DNA of 11,420 nt from Sandaracinaceae bacterium (GTDB taxonomy: Bacteria > Myxococcota_A > Polyangia > Polyangiales > JAFGIB01): positions 1-11,420 of the forward strand of contig JADGRG010000676.1 of NCBI GenBank assembly GCA_017881145.1, written 5' to 3'. This document shows positions 1 through 6,413 of the stretch, piece by piece. Under the pieces are notes generated by a model, which was not told where the DNA came from, made no database searches, and saw nothing but the letters and a program-made list of their open reading frames with translations. The first letter of the stretch is position 1. Each line of letters begins with the position of its first letter. Both the position numbers and the translations under genes were made by a program.

Positions 1-872
1 GAGTCGGTCGTACAGACGTTGCCGTCGTTGCAGCTCAGCGTGCCGTAGCCCAGGCAGTTTCCGCTCAGGCAGGTATCGGTGATGCTGCAAGCATCGGCAT
101 CGTCGCAGGCCGTGGCGTCCGCTGCGGTGGTGTACACACAGGTGGAGCCACCCGCGCAGGTGGCGCCAACCGAGGTCTGGCACGTGCCGGGGGCATTACA
201 GGCACTGGCGCAACAAACGTCGCTCACGCAGTGGCCGTTGCTGCAATCGTCGCCGACCGAGCACCCGGTTCCGTCGTTGGCCTTGCATGTCCCCGACACA
301 CTGGTATAGCCGCTCGCGCAGGTGCAGGTCTTGCCGTTGCCGGTATATGCTGGCGCGTTGCACATGCAGTCGAAGCTGCCCGCCGTGTTGGTGCAGGCGG
401 CGTGACTATCGCAGTCGTTGAGCTGGGAGCTGGCGCACTCGTCCACGTCCGGGCAAGGAGCCGTCGTGCCGCCGTTGGCATCGAATTGGTAGCCCTGTGG
501 ACACACGCACGCGGGAGTCGTGCCACTGGTATCGCAGGTGGCGGGCGAAGGACAGCTCGGCCCGCTGCCGCAGCCATTCGATCCGCTGCCCCCGCTGCCG
601 CTGGCACCACCCGTGCCGCCGCTGCCGCCAGCCCCGCCACCATCGGGGGCGCCGGTCTGGGTCTTGCCGCCGTCGGGCTTGCCGCCGCCAGCACCGCCAG
701 CACCACCCTGGGCGTGACCGCCGTCTGCTCGAACGGCAGCATCGGCTTGCTTGTGCGACGACGAGGCGCCGCCGCAGCCCGCCGCGATCAGCGACACCGT
801 CGCGATCAGCGACACCGCCGCGATCAACGATACCCAAGGAACAATTCGAATGGTCCTGAAGATTCCTGACAT
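1..872 (-). CDS. Cys-rich, EGF-like surface lipoprotein (partial, 3' end outside window)
   Basis: The first 290 codons are visible; the gene runs off the left edge. The ATG at 872 follows a GGAGG ribosome-binding site 8 nt upstream. Residues 1-33 form a signal peptide ending in a lipobox-like I-A-A-G-C (Cys33), so I infer an exported, lipid-anchored protein. The box is imperfect because position -3 is Ala, not Leu. Residues about 50-100 are a Gly/Ser/Ala-rich tether. Cys-rich modules follow. The first spans 101-124. An EGF-like, calcium-binding-type module at 142-183 has the D-V-D-E-C start and an N-T-A-G-S-F core. A further module at 204-231 has spacing C-x5-C-x4-C-x4-CC-x3-C-x5-C, and more Cys pairs run to the edge. 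Such modules are common in large myxobacterial surface proteins; binding partner and function are unknown. The frame is open across the whole stretch on the minus strand. The overlapping plus-strand open frames are Arg/Ala-rich shadows. Confidence 0.85.
   Translation of the reverse strand, partial: MSGIFRTIRIVPWVSLIAAVSLIATVSLIAAGCGGASSSHKQADAAVRADGGHAQGGAGGAGGGKPDGGKTQTGAPDGGGAGGSGGTGGASGSGGSGSNGCGSGPSCPSPATCDTSGTTPACVCPQGYQFDANGGTTAPCPDVDECASSQLNDCDSHAACTNTAGSFDCMCNAPAYTGNGKTCTCASGYTSVSGTCKANDGTGCSVGDDCSNGHCVSDVCCASACNAPGTCQTSVGATCAGGSTCVYTTAADATACDDADACSITDTCLSGNCLGYGTLSCNDGNVCTTD
783..836 (-). repeat. Three tandem 18-bp units inside the signal peptide
   Basis: Three adjacent 18-bp units lie at 783-800, 801-818 and 819-836. 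The first two differ by one base and the third has diverged at a few positions. Read on the minus strand they encode successive V-S-L-I-A-[A/T] steps (residues 14-31), which make up the hydrophobic core of the lipoprotein signal peptide. The unit is a multiple of three, so copy-number change keeps the frame but changes signal-peptide length. Confidence 0.9.
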
Positions 873-905
873 GCCAGCACCCTCCACCCGCTACTCTACG
901 ACCAA

Positions 906-934
906 AGCTTAGGCGCCTGCGACAGCAATACCAA
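906..934 (-). promoter_or_regulatory. Sigma70-type promoter for the Cys-rich lipoprotein
   Basis: On the minus strand TTGGTA (929-934) is followed by a 17-bp spacer and TAAGCT (906-911). The predicted transcript start near 899 gives a leader of about 27 nt containing the GGAGG site. The geometry closely matches the predicted rpoZ promoter in this window. This is prediction from consensus only. Confidence 0.5.
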
Positions 935-1075
935 GGTGCCCTCCAACTATCTGTTCGTGTTCGAGCAAGACCTGGCCGGATGACCCTGCTCTTGCATCCT
1001 CGGATTGCATCCGTGGCCGCTCACCGTCGAAACGGCTCGCTGATCCGACAGGAACCCCGGTACATGCCACCCATC

Positions 1076-1137
1076 CCGCTGCGCAACCCGCTACGCGCCT
1101 CCTTCCATCTGCAGGCGTGTTACGGGTTGCGCAGCGG
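1076..1137. repeat. Long inverted repeat in the divergent intergenic region
   Basis: The left arm 1076-1090 is a perfect 15-bp reverse complement of 1123-1137 (core CGCTGCGCAACCCG / CGGGTTGCGCAGCG). After two mismatches the pairing resumes between 1093-1100 and 1113-1120 with one G-T wobble, leaving a loop of roughly 8-12 nt. No T-tract follows either arm, so a classical intrinsic terminator is unlikely. It lies in the 295-bp gap between the lipoprotein gene and the glycosyltransferase gene. The right arm overlaps the possible -35 of the latter. Otherwise the 873-1167 gap holds only the lipoprotein promoter. Confidence 0.8.
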
Positions 1138-1157
1138 TGCCCCGACTGAAATAGTCT
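1127..1157 (+). promoter_or_regulatory. Possible promoter of the glycosyltransferase gene
   Basis: TAGTCT (1152-1157) is a fair -10 element. The nearest -35-like hexamer is TTGCGC (1127-1132), with a long 19-bp spacer, and it lies inside the right arm of the inverted repeat. A start near 1164 would give an almost leaderless mRNA for the GTG at 1168, which has no evident Shine-Dalgarno sequence. The match is weak. Confidence 0.25.
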
Positions 1158-1167
1158 GTGCGAAACA

Positions 1168-1935
1168 GTGGCCCATCCTCCCCACACCACCATCGTCGTC
1201 CCCTGCTACAACGAGGCGGCTCGTCTTTCCGTGGATGCGTTCCGGGAGTTCGTGAGCGCCCATCCCCAGGTGCGCTTCCTCTTCGTCAACGACGGCAGCA
1301 CCGACGACACCAGCATCGTCCTGGAAAGCCTGGCCGCCCGTGAGCCAGCCCACTTCGAGCACATCACGCAGGAGCGGAACCAGGGCAAAGCCCAGGCTGT
1401 TCGCACCGGCATGTTGCGCGCATTCTCGGAGGGTGGCCGCTACGCCGGCTACTGGGACGCAGACCTGGCCCCGCCCCTGCGCGAGATCCCGCGTTTCATC
1501 GAGGCGCTCGACATGCATCCCGAGCGCGAGATCTGCTTCGGCGCACGTGTCCAGTTGCTCGGTCGCACCATCGAGCGCAGGGCACTGCGTCATTACCTGG
1601 GACGCGTGTTCGCGACCGTCGCGTCGCTGATGCTCGGCCTGCCGGTCTACGACACCCAGTGCGGCGCCAAGCTTTTCCGCGTCTCCGACCGGCTGTCTGC
1701 GCTCTTCGAGGAACCCTTCACGGTGAGCTGGACCTTCGACGTGGAGCTCATCGCACGCCTGATGCGCGACCGCTGGCACACCAGCCAACCGGGCGCCGCC
1801 GAGGTGATCTACGAGCTGCCGCTGGACGAATGGCACGACGTGGCGGGTTCCAAGGTGCGCGCCAAGGACTTCGTCAAAGCGCTCTTGGAGATGTGGCACA
1901 TCCGCAGAACCTACCTGCGCGAGCTGCATGCCTGA
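1168..1935 (+). CDS. GT2 glycosyltransferase, dolichyl-phosphate-glucose-synthase-like
   Basis: This is a 255-residue family 2 glycosyltransferase with a single GT-A domain and no membrane segment, so probably cytosolic or membrane-peripheral. Visible motifs are VVPCYNEAARL (10-20), the nucleotide-binding FVNDGSTDDT (39-48), N-x-GKAQAVRTGM (71-82), a metal-binding D-A-D (97-99), D-T-Q-C-G-A-K-L-F-R (162-171), W-T-F-D-V-E-L (188-194) and a W-x-D-V-x-G-S-K-V-R block (222-231). This set is typical of the ALG5/DPG-synthase subgroup. Known members move glucose or a similar sugar from a nucleotide donor to a polyprenyl phosphate; the actual sugar and lipid here are inferred. The start is GTG at 1168. 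An in-frame stop at 1147-1149 rules out a long upstream extension, and the motif core begins soon after. The TPP enzyme gene follows 118 bp downstream on the same strand with no obvious functional link. Confidence 0.85.
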   Translation: MAHPPHTTIVVPCYNEAARLSVDAFREFVSAHPQVRFLFVNDGSTDDTSIVLESLAAREPAHFEHITQERNQGKAQAVRTGMLRAFSEGGRYAGYWDADLAPPLREIPRFIEALDMHPEREICFGARVQLLGRTIERRALRHYLGRVFATVASLMLGLPVYDTQCGAKLFRVSDRLSALFEEPFTVSWTFDVELIARLMRDRWHTSQPGAAEVIYELPLDEWHDVAGSKVRAKDFVKALLEMWHIRRTYLRELHA

Positions 1936-2041
1936 GCTCGTTTCGCGAAAGCCACGCACCACGACGCATTCCGAGGAACGCATTCCCACGACGCCGTCCC
2001 ACGGCCAGCAGCCCGCGCGCAGCAGCGCCCAAGAAGCGCCC

Positions 2042-2046
2042 AGGAG
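2042..2046 (+). promoter_or_regulatory. Ribosome-binding site that sets the TPP-enzyme start
   Basis: AGGAG lies 7 nt before the ATG at 2054. The frame stays open back to an ATG at 1928 that overlaps the end of the glycosyltransferase gene. The 42 residues gained there are low-complexity Arg/Thr/Pro/Ser and precede the conserved start of the family. Confidence 0.75.
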
Positions 2047-2053
2047 ACACGCC

Positions 2054-3598
2054 ATGAACGGAGCACAGAGCCTGATCCAGACCTTGGTAGCTTGCGGTGT
2101 CGACGTGTGCGTGATGAATCCCGGCACCTCCGAGATGCACTTCGTTGCAGCGCTCGATTCCGTGCCGCAGATGCGCCCCGTGCTCGCGCTCTTCGAAGGC
2201 GTCGCGACCGGCGCTGCCGATGGCTACGCACGCATGGCCGACAAGCCCGCTGCGACACTCTTGCACCTGGGGCCCGGCCTGACCAACGGCATGGCCAACA
2301 TCCACAACGCGCGGCGCGCGTATTCCCCGATGGTCAACATCGTCGGTGACCACGCGACGTACCACAAGGCTTTCGATGCGCCGCTCAACTCGGATGTCGA
2401 TGCGATCGCCAGGCCGCTCTCCGACTGGCTGCACACCTCGACGAAGCCAGCAGACGTGGCTGCGGATGCTGCACGCGCCGTTGCCGCTGCGCGCACCGCG
2501 CCCGGCCAGATCGCCACGCTGATCTTGCCAGCCGATGCTTCGTGGGGCGACGCCGCAGGCCCGGCGCAGCCGTTGGCTGCAGTCGCCCGCGCCAAGACCG
2601 CAGACACCACCATCAGCGCCATCGCCGCAGCGCTGCGCAGCGGGGAGCGCACGGTGCTCTTGCTGAACGGTCTCGCCCTACGAGAGCGCGGCCTCATCGC
2701 AGCCACTCGGATCGGGCAGCACACCGGCGCGCGGGTGATGAGCGACACCTTTGCCGGTCGGCTGCAGCGCGGCGCGGGCCGGCCCAGCGTGCAGCGCATG
2801 AACTACTTCGCCGAGCTGGCCCTCGAGGACCTCAAAGGTACGCAGCATCTAATACTGGCCGGCACCAAGCCCCCGGCCGCCTTCTTCGCCTACCCCGACA
2901 AACCGAGTCAGCTCGTGCCGGAAGGCTGCAAAGTACATGTGCTCGCGACGCCCGCTGAAGATGCCATCGAGGCGCTCGAACACTTGGCGCAAGCCGTGGG
3001 AGCGCCGAAGCACGGCTATCAAGTGGAAGCGGCCAAGCGACCGGACCAGCCCCGCGGCAAGCTCGACTCGGCTGCTGTGGCTGCGGGTATCGGCGCACTC
3101 TTGCCCGAGCAGGCCATCGTGGTCGACGAAGGCAATACCGAGGGCATCTTCACGCCGCTGACCACGGCCGGTGCACCGCCGCACGACTGGCTCTACAACA
3201 CCGGCGGCTCGATCGGCATCGGCCTGCCGCTCGCGACTGGCGCGGCCCTCGCTTGCCCTGACCGCAAGGTGATCTGCCTCGAAGGCGACGGCAGCGCGAT
3301 GTACACGATCCAGGCGCTGTGGACGATGGCGCGCGAGCGACTCGACGTCACCACCGTGATCTTCGCCAACCGCTCCTACAAGATCCTGAACATCGAGCTG
3401 GCGCGCGTCGGCGCCGCCACCGTGGGCGCTCGCGCCAAGGACATGCTCGACATCTCGCGCCCGAACCTAGACTTCGTCGCGATGGCCAACTCGATGGGCG
3501 TCGACGCCTGCCGCCCCGAAACCGCCGAAGCCTTCTGCCAAGCCTTCGAACGCGCCCTGCGCGAGCCCGGACCGCACCTGATCGAGTGTATCGTCTGA
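2054..3598 (+). CDS. Thiamine-diphosphate enzyme, acetolactate synthase large-subunit-like
   Basis: This 514-residue protein belongs to the pyruvate oxidase/acetolactate synthase/decarboxylase superfamily. The N-terminal PYR domain (about 1-165) has N-P-G-T-S-E near 22-27 and the cofactor-activating Glu48 in L-F-E-G-V-A-T-G-A-A-D-G-Y-A-R. A central Rossmann-like domain covers about 185-315. The C-terminal PP domain has the diphosphate/Mg motif G-D-G-S (411-414) and its partner Asn439 in F-A-N-R-S-Y-K-I-L, about 26 residues later; this motif usually ends in N-N. Databases often name this subgroup acetolactate synthase. It lies apart from any ilvN or other branched-chain amino acid gene here, and at about 510 residues it is shorter than typical IlvB (550-590). 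A role in valine/isoleucine synthesis is therefore doubtful. The reaction (carboligation or 2-oxoacid decarboxylation) cannot be read from the sequence. It converges on rpoZ with a 13-bp gap. Confidence 0.85.
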   Translation: MNGAQSLIQTLVACGVDVCVMNPGTSEMHFVAALDSVPQMRPVLALFEGVATGAADGYARMADKPAATLLHLGPGLTNGMANIHNARRAYSPMVNIVGDHATYHKAFDAPLNSDVDAIARPLSDWLHTSTKPADVAADAARAVAAARTAPGQIATLILPADASWGDAAGPAQPLAAVARAKTADTTISAIAAALRSGERTVLLLNGLALRERGLIAATRIGQHTGARVMSDTFAGRLQRGAGRPSVQRMNYFAELALEDLKGTQHLILAGTKPPAAFFAYPDKPSQLVPEGCKVHVLATPAEDAIEALEHLAQAVGAPKHGYQVEAAKRPDQPRGKLDSAAVAAGIGALLPEQAIVVDEGNTEGIFTPLTTAGAPPHDWLYNTGGSIGIGLPLATGAALACPDRKVICLEGDGSAMYTIQALWTMARERLDVTTVIFANRSYKILNIELARVGAATVGARAKDMLDISRPNLDFVAMANSMGVDACRPETAEAFCQAFERALREPGPHLIECIV

Positions 3599-3611
3599 AA
3601 AGGTGCCGCGC

Positions 3612-3863
3612 TCAGCTGTCTTGAGCTTCCATCAAAGCCTTCGCTTCAACGATGTACTCGAGGACCAGGCCGTTGACCGAGCGCGAATACTTCACGCGCT
3701 CCGAAGCGATTTCCCGCAACGCCGTCACGGCTGCGCGGTTCTTGCTCTCGACCAGCGCAGGCACGCCGCGGTTGAGCTGGCGGGTCCGCCGCGAGGCGAG
3801 AATGCACAGCGCAAAGCGGTTCTCTTCGTGGACAAGGCAATCTTCGACAGTGACGCGAGCCAT
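3612..3863 (-). CDS. rpoZ: RNA polymerase omega subunit
   Basis: This 83-residue protein matches the omega subunit in length and motifs. It begins M-A-R-V-T-V-E-D-C-L, then N-R-F-A-L near 15-19, R-x-R-Q-L (26-30) and A-L-R-E-I-A (48-53), followed by an acidic, divergent tail. Omega binds the beta' subunit and helps core RNA polymerase assemble and stay stable in the cytoplasm. The ATG at 3863 follows GGAG 5 nt upstream and a well-placed promoter. It is a single-gene unit between a convergent TPP-enzyme gene and a divergent outer-membrane protein gene. The frequent partners gmk and spoT/rel are not in this window. The plus-strand open frames over this locus are shadows. Confidence 0.93.
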   Translation of the reverse strand: MARVTVEDCLVHEENRFALCILASRRTRQLNRGVPALVESKNRAAVTALREIASERVKYSRSVNGLVLEYIVEAKALMEAQDS

Positions 3864-3893
3864 GTTAACTCCGCGGAATTCGTGGGGTTGGCG

Positions 3894-3922
3894 AGCCTAG
3901 CAGAGGCGCCACCGGGCAGCAA
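3894..3922 (-). promoter_or_regulatory. Sigma70-type promoter of rpoZ
   Basis: On the minus strand TTGCTG (3917-3922), an exact 17-bp spacer and TAGGCT (3894-3899) form a good housekeeping-type promoter. The predicted start near 3887 leaves a leader of about 24 nt that carries the GGAG ribosome-binding site. The rest of the 140-bp divergent region (3864-4003) has no clear promoter for the gene at 4004. Confidence 0.6.
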
Positions 3923-4003
3923 CACGGAAGGGTCTGGCGCCACACGCTGAATTATCTCAGACGGGGAGCCTTGGTGTAGTCTTTGCGCCGCTGAGGATGA
4001 CGG

Positions 4004-5080
4004 ATGCGAGCAGAGCGCAGCACTGAAAGAGCCTGGCTTCTTTGGTTGATAGGCACGCTGTCTGCGCTGGCGGGGGCGCCAGCCACAGTGCACGCGCAAC
4101 CCAAAGGTGCGGCGAGCGCGGAAACCAGCCCAGAGTATCTCCCGAATGATCCCTCCGACCGCGACAAGGAGGCACGCGCGCTCTTCGAGCAGGGCAAGAA
4201 AGCCTATGAAGACGGCATGTATCGCGAGGCCTGGGGCTACTTTCGCGATTCCTACAAGCTGAGCGAGCGGCCTCAACTGCTCTACAACATCGGGCAGACC
4301 GCAGACCGGGTCGGTATGGACGCTGACGCCCTCAAGGCGTTCAAGATGTACCTCGATCGCCTCCCGGACGCGCAGAATCGCCGCGAGGTGGACAATCGCA
4401 TCCGCGCCCTCGAGGAGCGCGTGAAGAACAACCCCAACGCACCTGCACCGCCACCGTGGCCGGAGCAAGAGAGCGGCGCGCAGCCGGACGACGCCAAGAG
4501 CGAAGTGGCCCCAGCTCCGCCCAGCAGCGGCCAACCGCGTCGGCGCGGCTACTATTTCCGGGGCGCGCTTGGCCTAGGCGTGCGTCACGATGCGGTATCT
4601 TCGACCGCCGACAAGTGGTCGATATCAGGCGCTGGCGCGGCGCTGGATCTGGCGGCGGGCATCTCGCTGATGCCGGGTTTCACCGTCGGCGGTGGACTCT
4701 TCTTGGAATGGACCAGCCGACCGACACTCGGACAGGCCGGCCAGAAGGACATCACGCTGAGCACCGCCAATCTCACCATGCTCGGCCCGATGGTCGACTG
4801 GTATCTGAATCCCGAGTCCGACGGCTGGCATCTGCAGGGCGCACTCAACCTGGCCATGCTGAACATCGCGCGCGGCAACCTGGCGACGAGCTCGAATACG
4901 CTCGGTCTCAACACCGCGACTGGCTTCGCGCTCGTCCTGGGCGGCGGCTATGAATGGCCCGTGCAGCAAGACTGGGCCATCGGCGTGCTGGGCCGGATGA
5001 CCTTCGCTGGCGTCTCAGACAGCTCCATCTCCCACGGCTTCTTCGCTCTGAGCGTGCTGGGCACCGTAACCTGGTACTGA
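4004..5080 (+). CDS. Exported TPR protein with C-terminal outer-membrane beta-barrel
   Basis: The protein has 358 residues. The ATG at 4004 follows GAGGA about 7 nt upstream. Residues 1-31 form a signal peptide with basic n-region, hydrophobic 11-24 and likely cleavage after V-H-A. Residues about 55-125 form a TPR-like helical block (A-L-F-E-Q-G-K-K-A-Y-E-D-G near 59-71, then P-Q-L-L-Y-N-I-G at 90-97). Residues about 143-180 are a Pro/Ala linker. Residues 183-358 show Gly-rich alternating strands and end in W-Y, as outer-membrane barrels do with a C-terminal aromatic. I infer a periplasmic TPR part attached to a small barrel. Proteins with this TPR block are frequent in Polyangia-type myxobacteria, usually without known function. 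The gene is divergent from rpoZ and convergent with the acyl-CoA dehydrogenase operon. No ligand or partner can be named. Confidence 0.75.
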   Translation: MRAERSTERAWLLWLIGTLSALAGAPATVHAQPKGAASAETSPEYLPNDPSDRDKEARALFEQGKKAYEDGMYREAWGYFRDSYKLSERPQLLYNIGQTADRVGMDADALKAFKMYLDRLPDAQNRREVDNRIRALEERVKNNPNAPAPPPWPEQESGAQPDDAKSEVAPAPPSSGQPRRRGYYFRGALGLGVRHDAVSSTADKWSISGAGAALDLAAGISLMPGFTVGGGLFLEWTSRPTLGQAGQKDITLSTANLTMLGPMVDWYLNPESDGWHLQGALNLAMLNIARGNLATSSNTLGLNTATGFALVLGGGYEWPVQQDWAIGVLGRMTFAGVSDSSISHGFFALSVLGTVTWY

Positions 5081-5137
5081 AGAGTGGCGCGTGCCCCGTG
5101 TGCCGATGGTTGCCGCAGGCGGTTTGCCGATGTGAGC

Positions 5138-6352
5138 CTACTTGAGCTCAGCCGAGGACTTGCCGAGCAACCGGCGGGCCACGATGAGCTGCTGGATCTG
5201 CTGCGTGCCCTCGAAGATGTCGAGGATCTTCGAGTCGCGCGCGAACTTCTCGAGCAAGAGGTCTTCGCTGTAGCCGATGCTGCCGCAGAGCTCCACGCAG
5301 CGCAGCGTGATGGCATTGCCGACTCGACCGGCCTTGGCCTTGGCCATGCTCGCTTCCATGGAGTTGGGCTCGCCGTTGTCGGCCATCCACGCTGCGCGCA
5401 ACGTCAGCAGCCTGGCTGCCTCCCAATCCGCCTCCATGCGATAGAGCTCGGCTTCTATCGCACTCGCATCCCAGATCGGCTTGTCGTAACCGAGCTGCAC
5501 GCCTTCCTTCGCCAATAGCTCGATCGTGAGATCGAGCGCTGCGCGCGCGCAACCGATCGCCATCGCCGCCACCCCAGGGCGCGTGTTGTCGAAGGTCTGC
5601 ATGACCTGACCAAACGCAGCGCGGTTGCCGCCCGCGGCGAGCTCCGGATTGCCCAGCAGGTTGCCCTTGGGAATGCGGCACTCGTCGAGCAGGATGGTGG
5701 CGGTATCGGAGGCGCGAATGCCCAGTTTGTGTTCGAGCTTCACCACCTGCATCCCCGGCGTGCCTTTTTCGATCACGAACGACTTGATCGCGGCCTTGCC
5801 CTTGCTCTTGTCAAGCGTCGCCCACACCACCACCGCTTCGCAGCGATCACCGGCTGTGACGAAGATCTTCTCACCGTTGAGCACCCAAGCATCGCCGTCG
5901 TCGCGCGCGGTGGTGCTGATGCTGGCCGAGTCGGAGCCCGAAGCAGGCTCGGTGATCGCCATCGACGCGTAGAGGTAGCCAAAGCGCTGCTTCTGCTCCG
6001 GCGTCCCGGCGGCGTTGATGGCAGCGTTGCCGAGGCCCGCGCCCGGAATGGAGAGCATCAGGCCGACGTCACCCCAGCTCATGTTCTCGATCGACACGAT
6101 GGCGGCCATGGCTTGGCCGTTGCGCACTTCACCCTTCTTCGGCTTGTCGCGCTTAGCTCCGGCCTGCTTCTGCGCTGCGGCGGCCTCCAGACTTCCGGGC
6201 TTGGGCCGACGATCGAGCACCTTGAGCTCCACGGGAACGTCGTGCTCCTGCCGGTCATACTTGCGCGACAGAGGGCGCATCACGTTGATCGCCACCGAAC
6301 GCATCAGTTGGTCGAGGCCGAGAAGCTGCCCACCGAGCTCCAGATTGATCAT
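5138..6352 (-). CDS. Acyl-CoA dehydrogenase family protein, subunit 2 of a pair
   Basis: This 404-residue protein has the acyl-CoA dehydrogenase fold. Such enzymes make the alpha,beta double bond in acyl-CoA and pass electrons from FAD to ETF. Visible are T-E-P-A-S-G-S-D (134-141), N-G-E-K-I-F-V-T-A-G (159-168), D-T-A-T-I-L-L-D-E-C-R-I-P (216-228), G-S-I-G-Y-S-E-D (357-364), R-D-S-K-I-L-D-I-F-E-G-T-Q-Q-I-Q (372-387) and the catalytic-position Glu381. The FAD-binding R-x-x-F-G...Q motif of homotetrameric members is absent; the matching stretch is about 284-298. A Lys/Ala-rich insertion lies at about 47-80. The start at 6352 has AGAGGTG just upstream. It follows the other dehydrogenase gene by 61 bp and is probably cotranscribed. 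From memory the pair resembles adjacent actinobacterial genes of the fadE24/fadE23 type. Substrate is unknown. Confidence 0.88.
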   Translation of the reverse strand: MINLELGGQLLGLDQLMRSVAINVMRPLSRKYDRQEHDVPVELKVLDRRPKPGSLEAAAAQKQAGAKRDKPKKGEVRNGQAMAAIVSIENMSWGDVGLMLSIPGAGLGNAAINAAGTPEQKQRFGYLYASMAITEPASGSDSASISTTARDDGDAWVLNGEKIFVTAGDRCEAVVVWATLDKSKGKAAIKSFVIEKGTPGMQVVKLEHKLGIRASDTATILLDECRIPKGNLLGNPELAAGGNRAAFGQVMQTFDNTRPGVAAMAIGCARAALDLTIELLAKEGVQLGYDKPIWDASAIEAELYRMEADWEAARLLTLRAAWMADNGEPNSMEASMAKAKAGRVGNAITLRCVELCGSIGYSEDLLLEKFARDSKILDIFEGTQQIQQLIVARRLLGKSSAELK

Positions 6353-6413
6353 CGCATCACCTCTCTTCGTGTCGCTCGTGCCACCCGTCGATCAACGCAC
6401 ACTCAAACCAAGC

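Noticed and set aside
231..869. Plus-strand open frame of 212 codons over the lipoprotein gene
   Set aside because: It is Ala/Arg-rich, ends in repeats and has no domain. The minus-strand frame has signal peptide, promoter, ribosome-binding site and Cys modules.
1120..2127. Minus-strand open frame of 335 codons
   Set aside because: It is antisense to the glycosyltransferase and the start of the TPP enzyme, both of which have full motif sets; a high-GC shadow.
3610..3626. Small hairpin between the convergent TPP-enzyme and rpoZ genes as a terminator
   Set aside because: It has only 5 paired bases (GCTCA/TGAGC), lies partly inside the rpoZ coding end and has no T-run on either strand.
3725..4534. 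Minus-strand open frame of 269 codons spanning upstream of rpoZ
   Set aside because: It crosses the rpoZ promoter and the TPR coding region in the wrong frame and has no recognisable domain.
5081..5137. Short hairpin CCGC-AG-GCGG between convergent genes as a bidirectional terminator
   Set aside because: The stem is 4 bp with a 2-nt loop and only three T residues follow; too weak to call.
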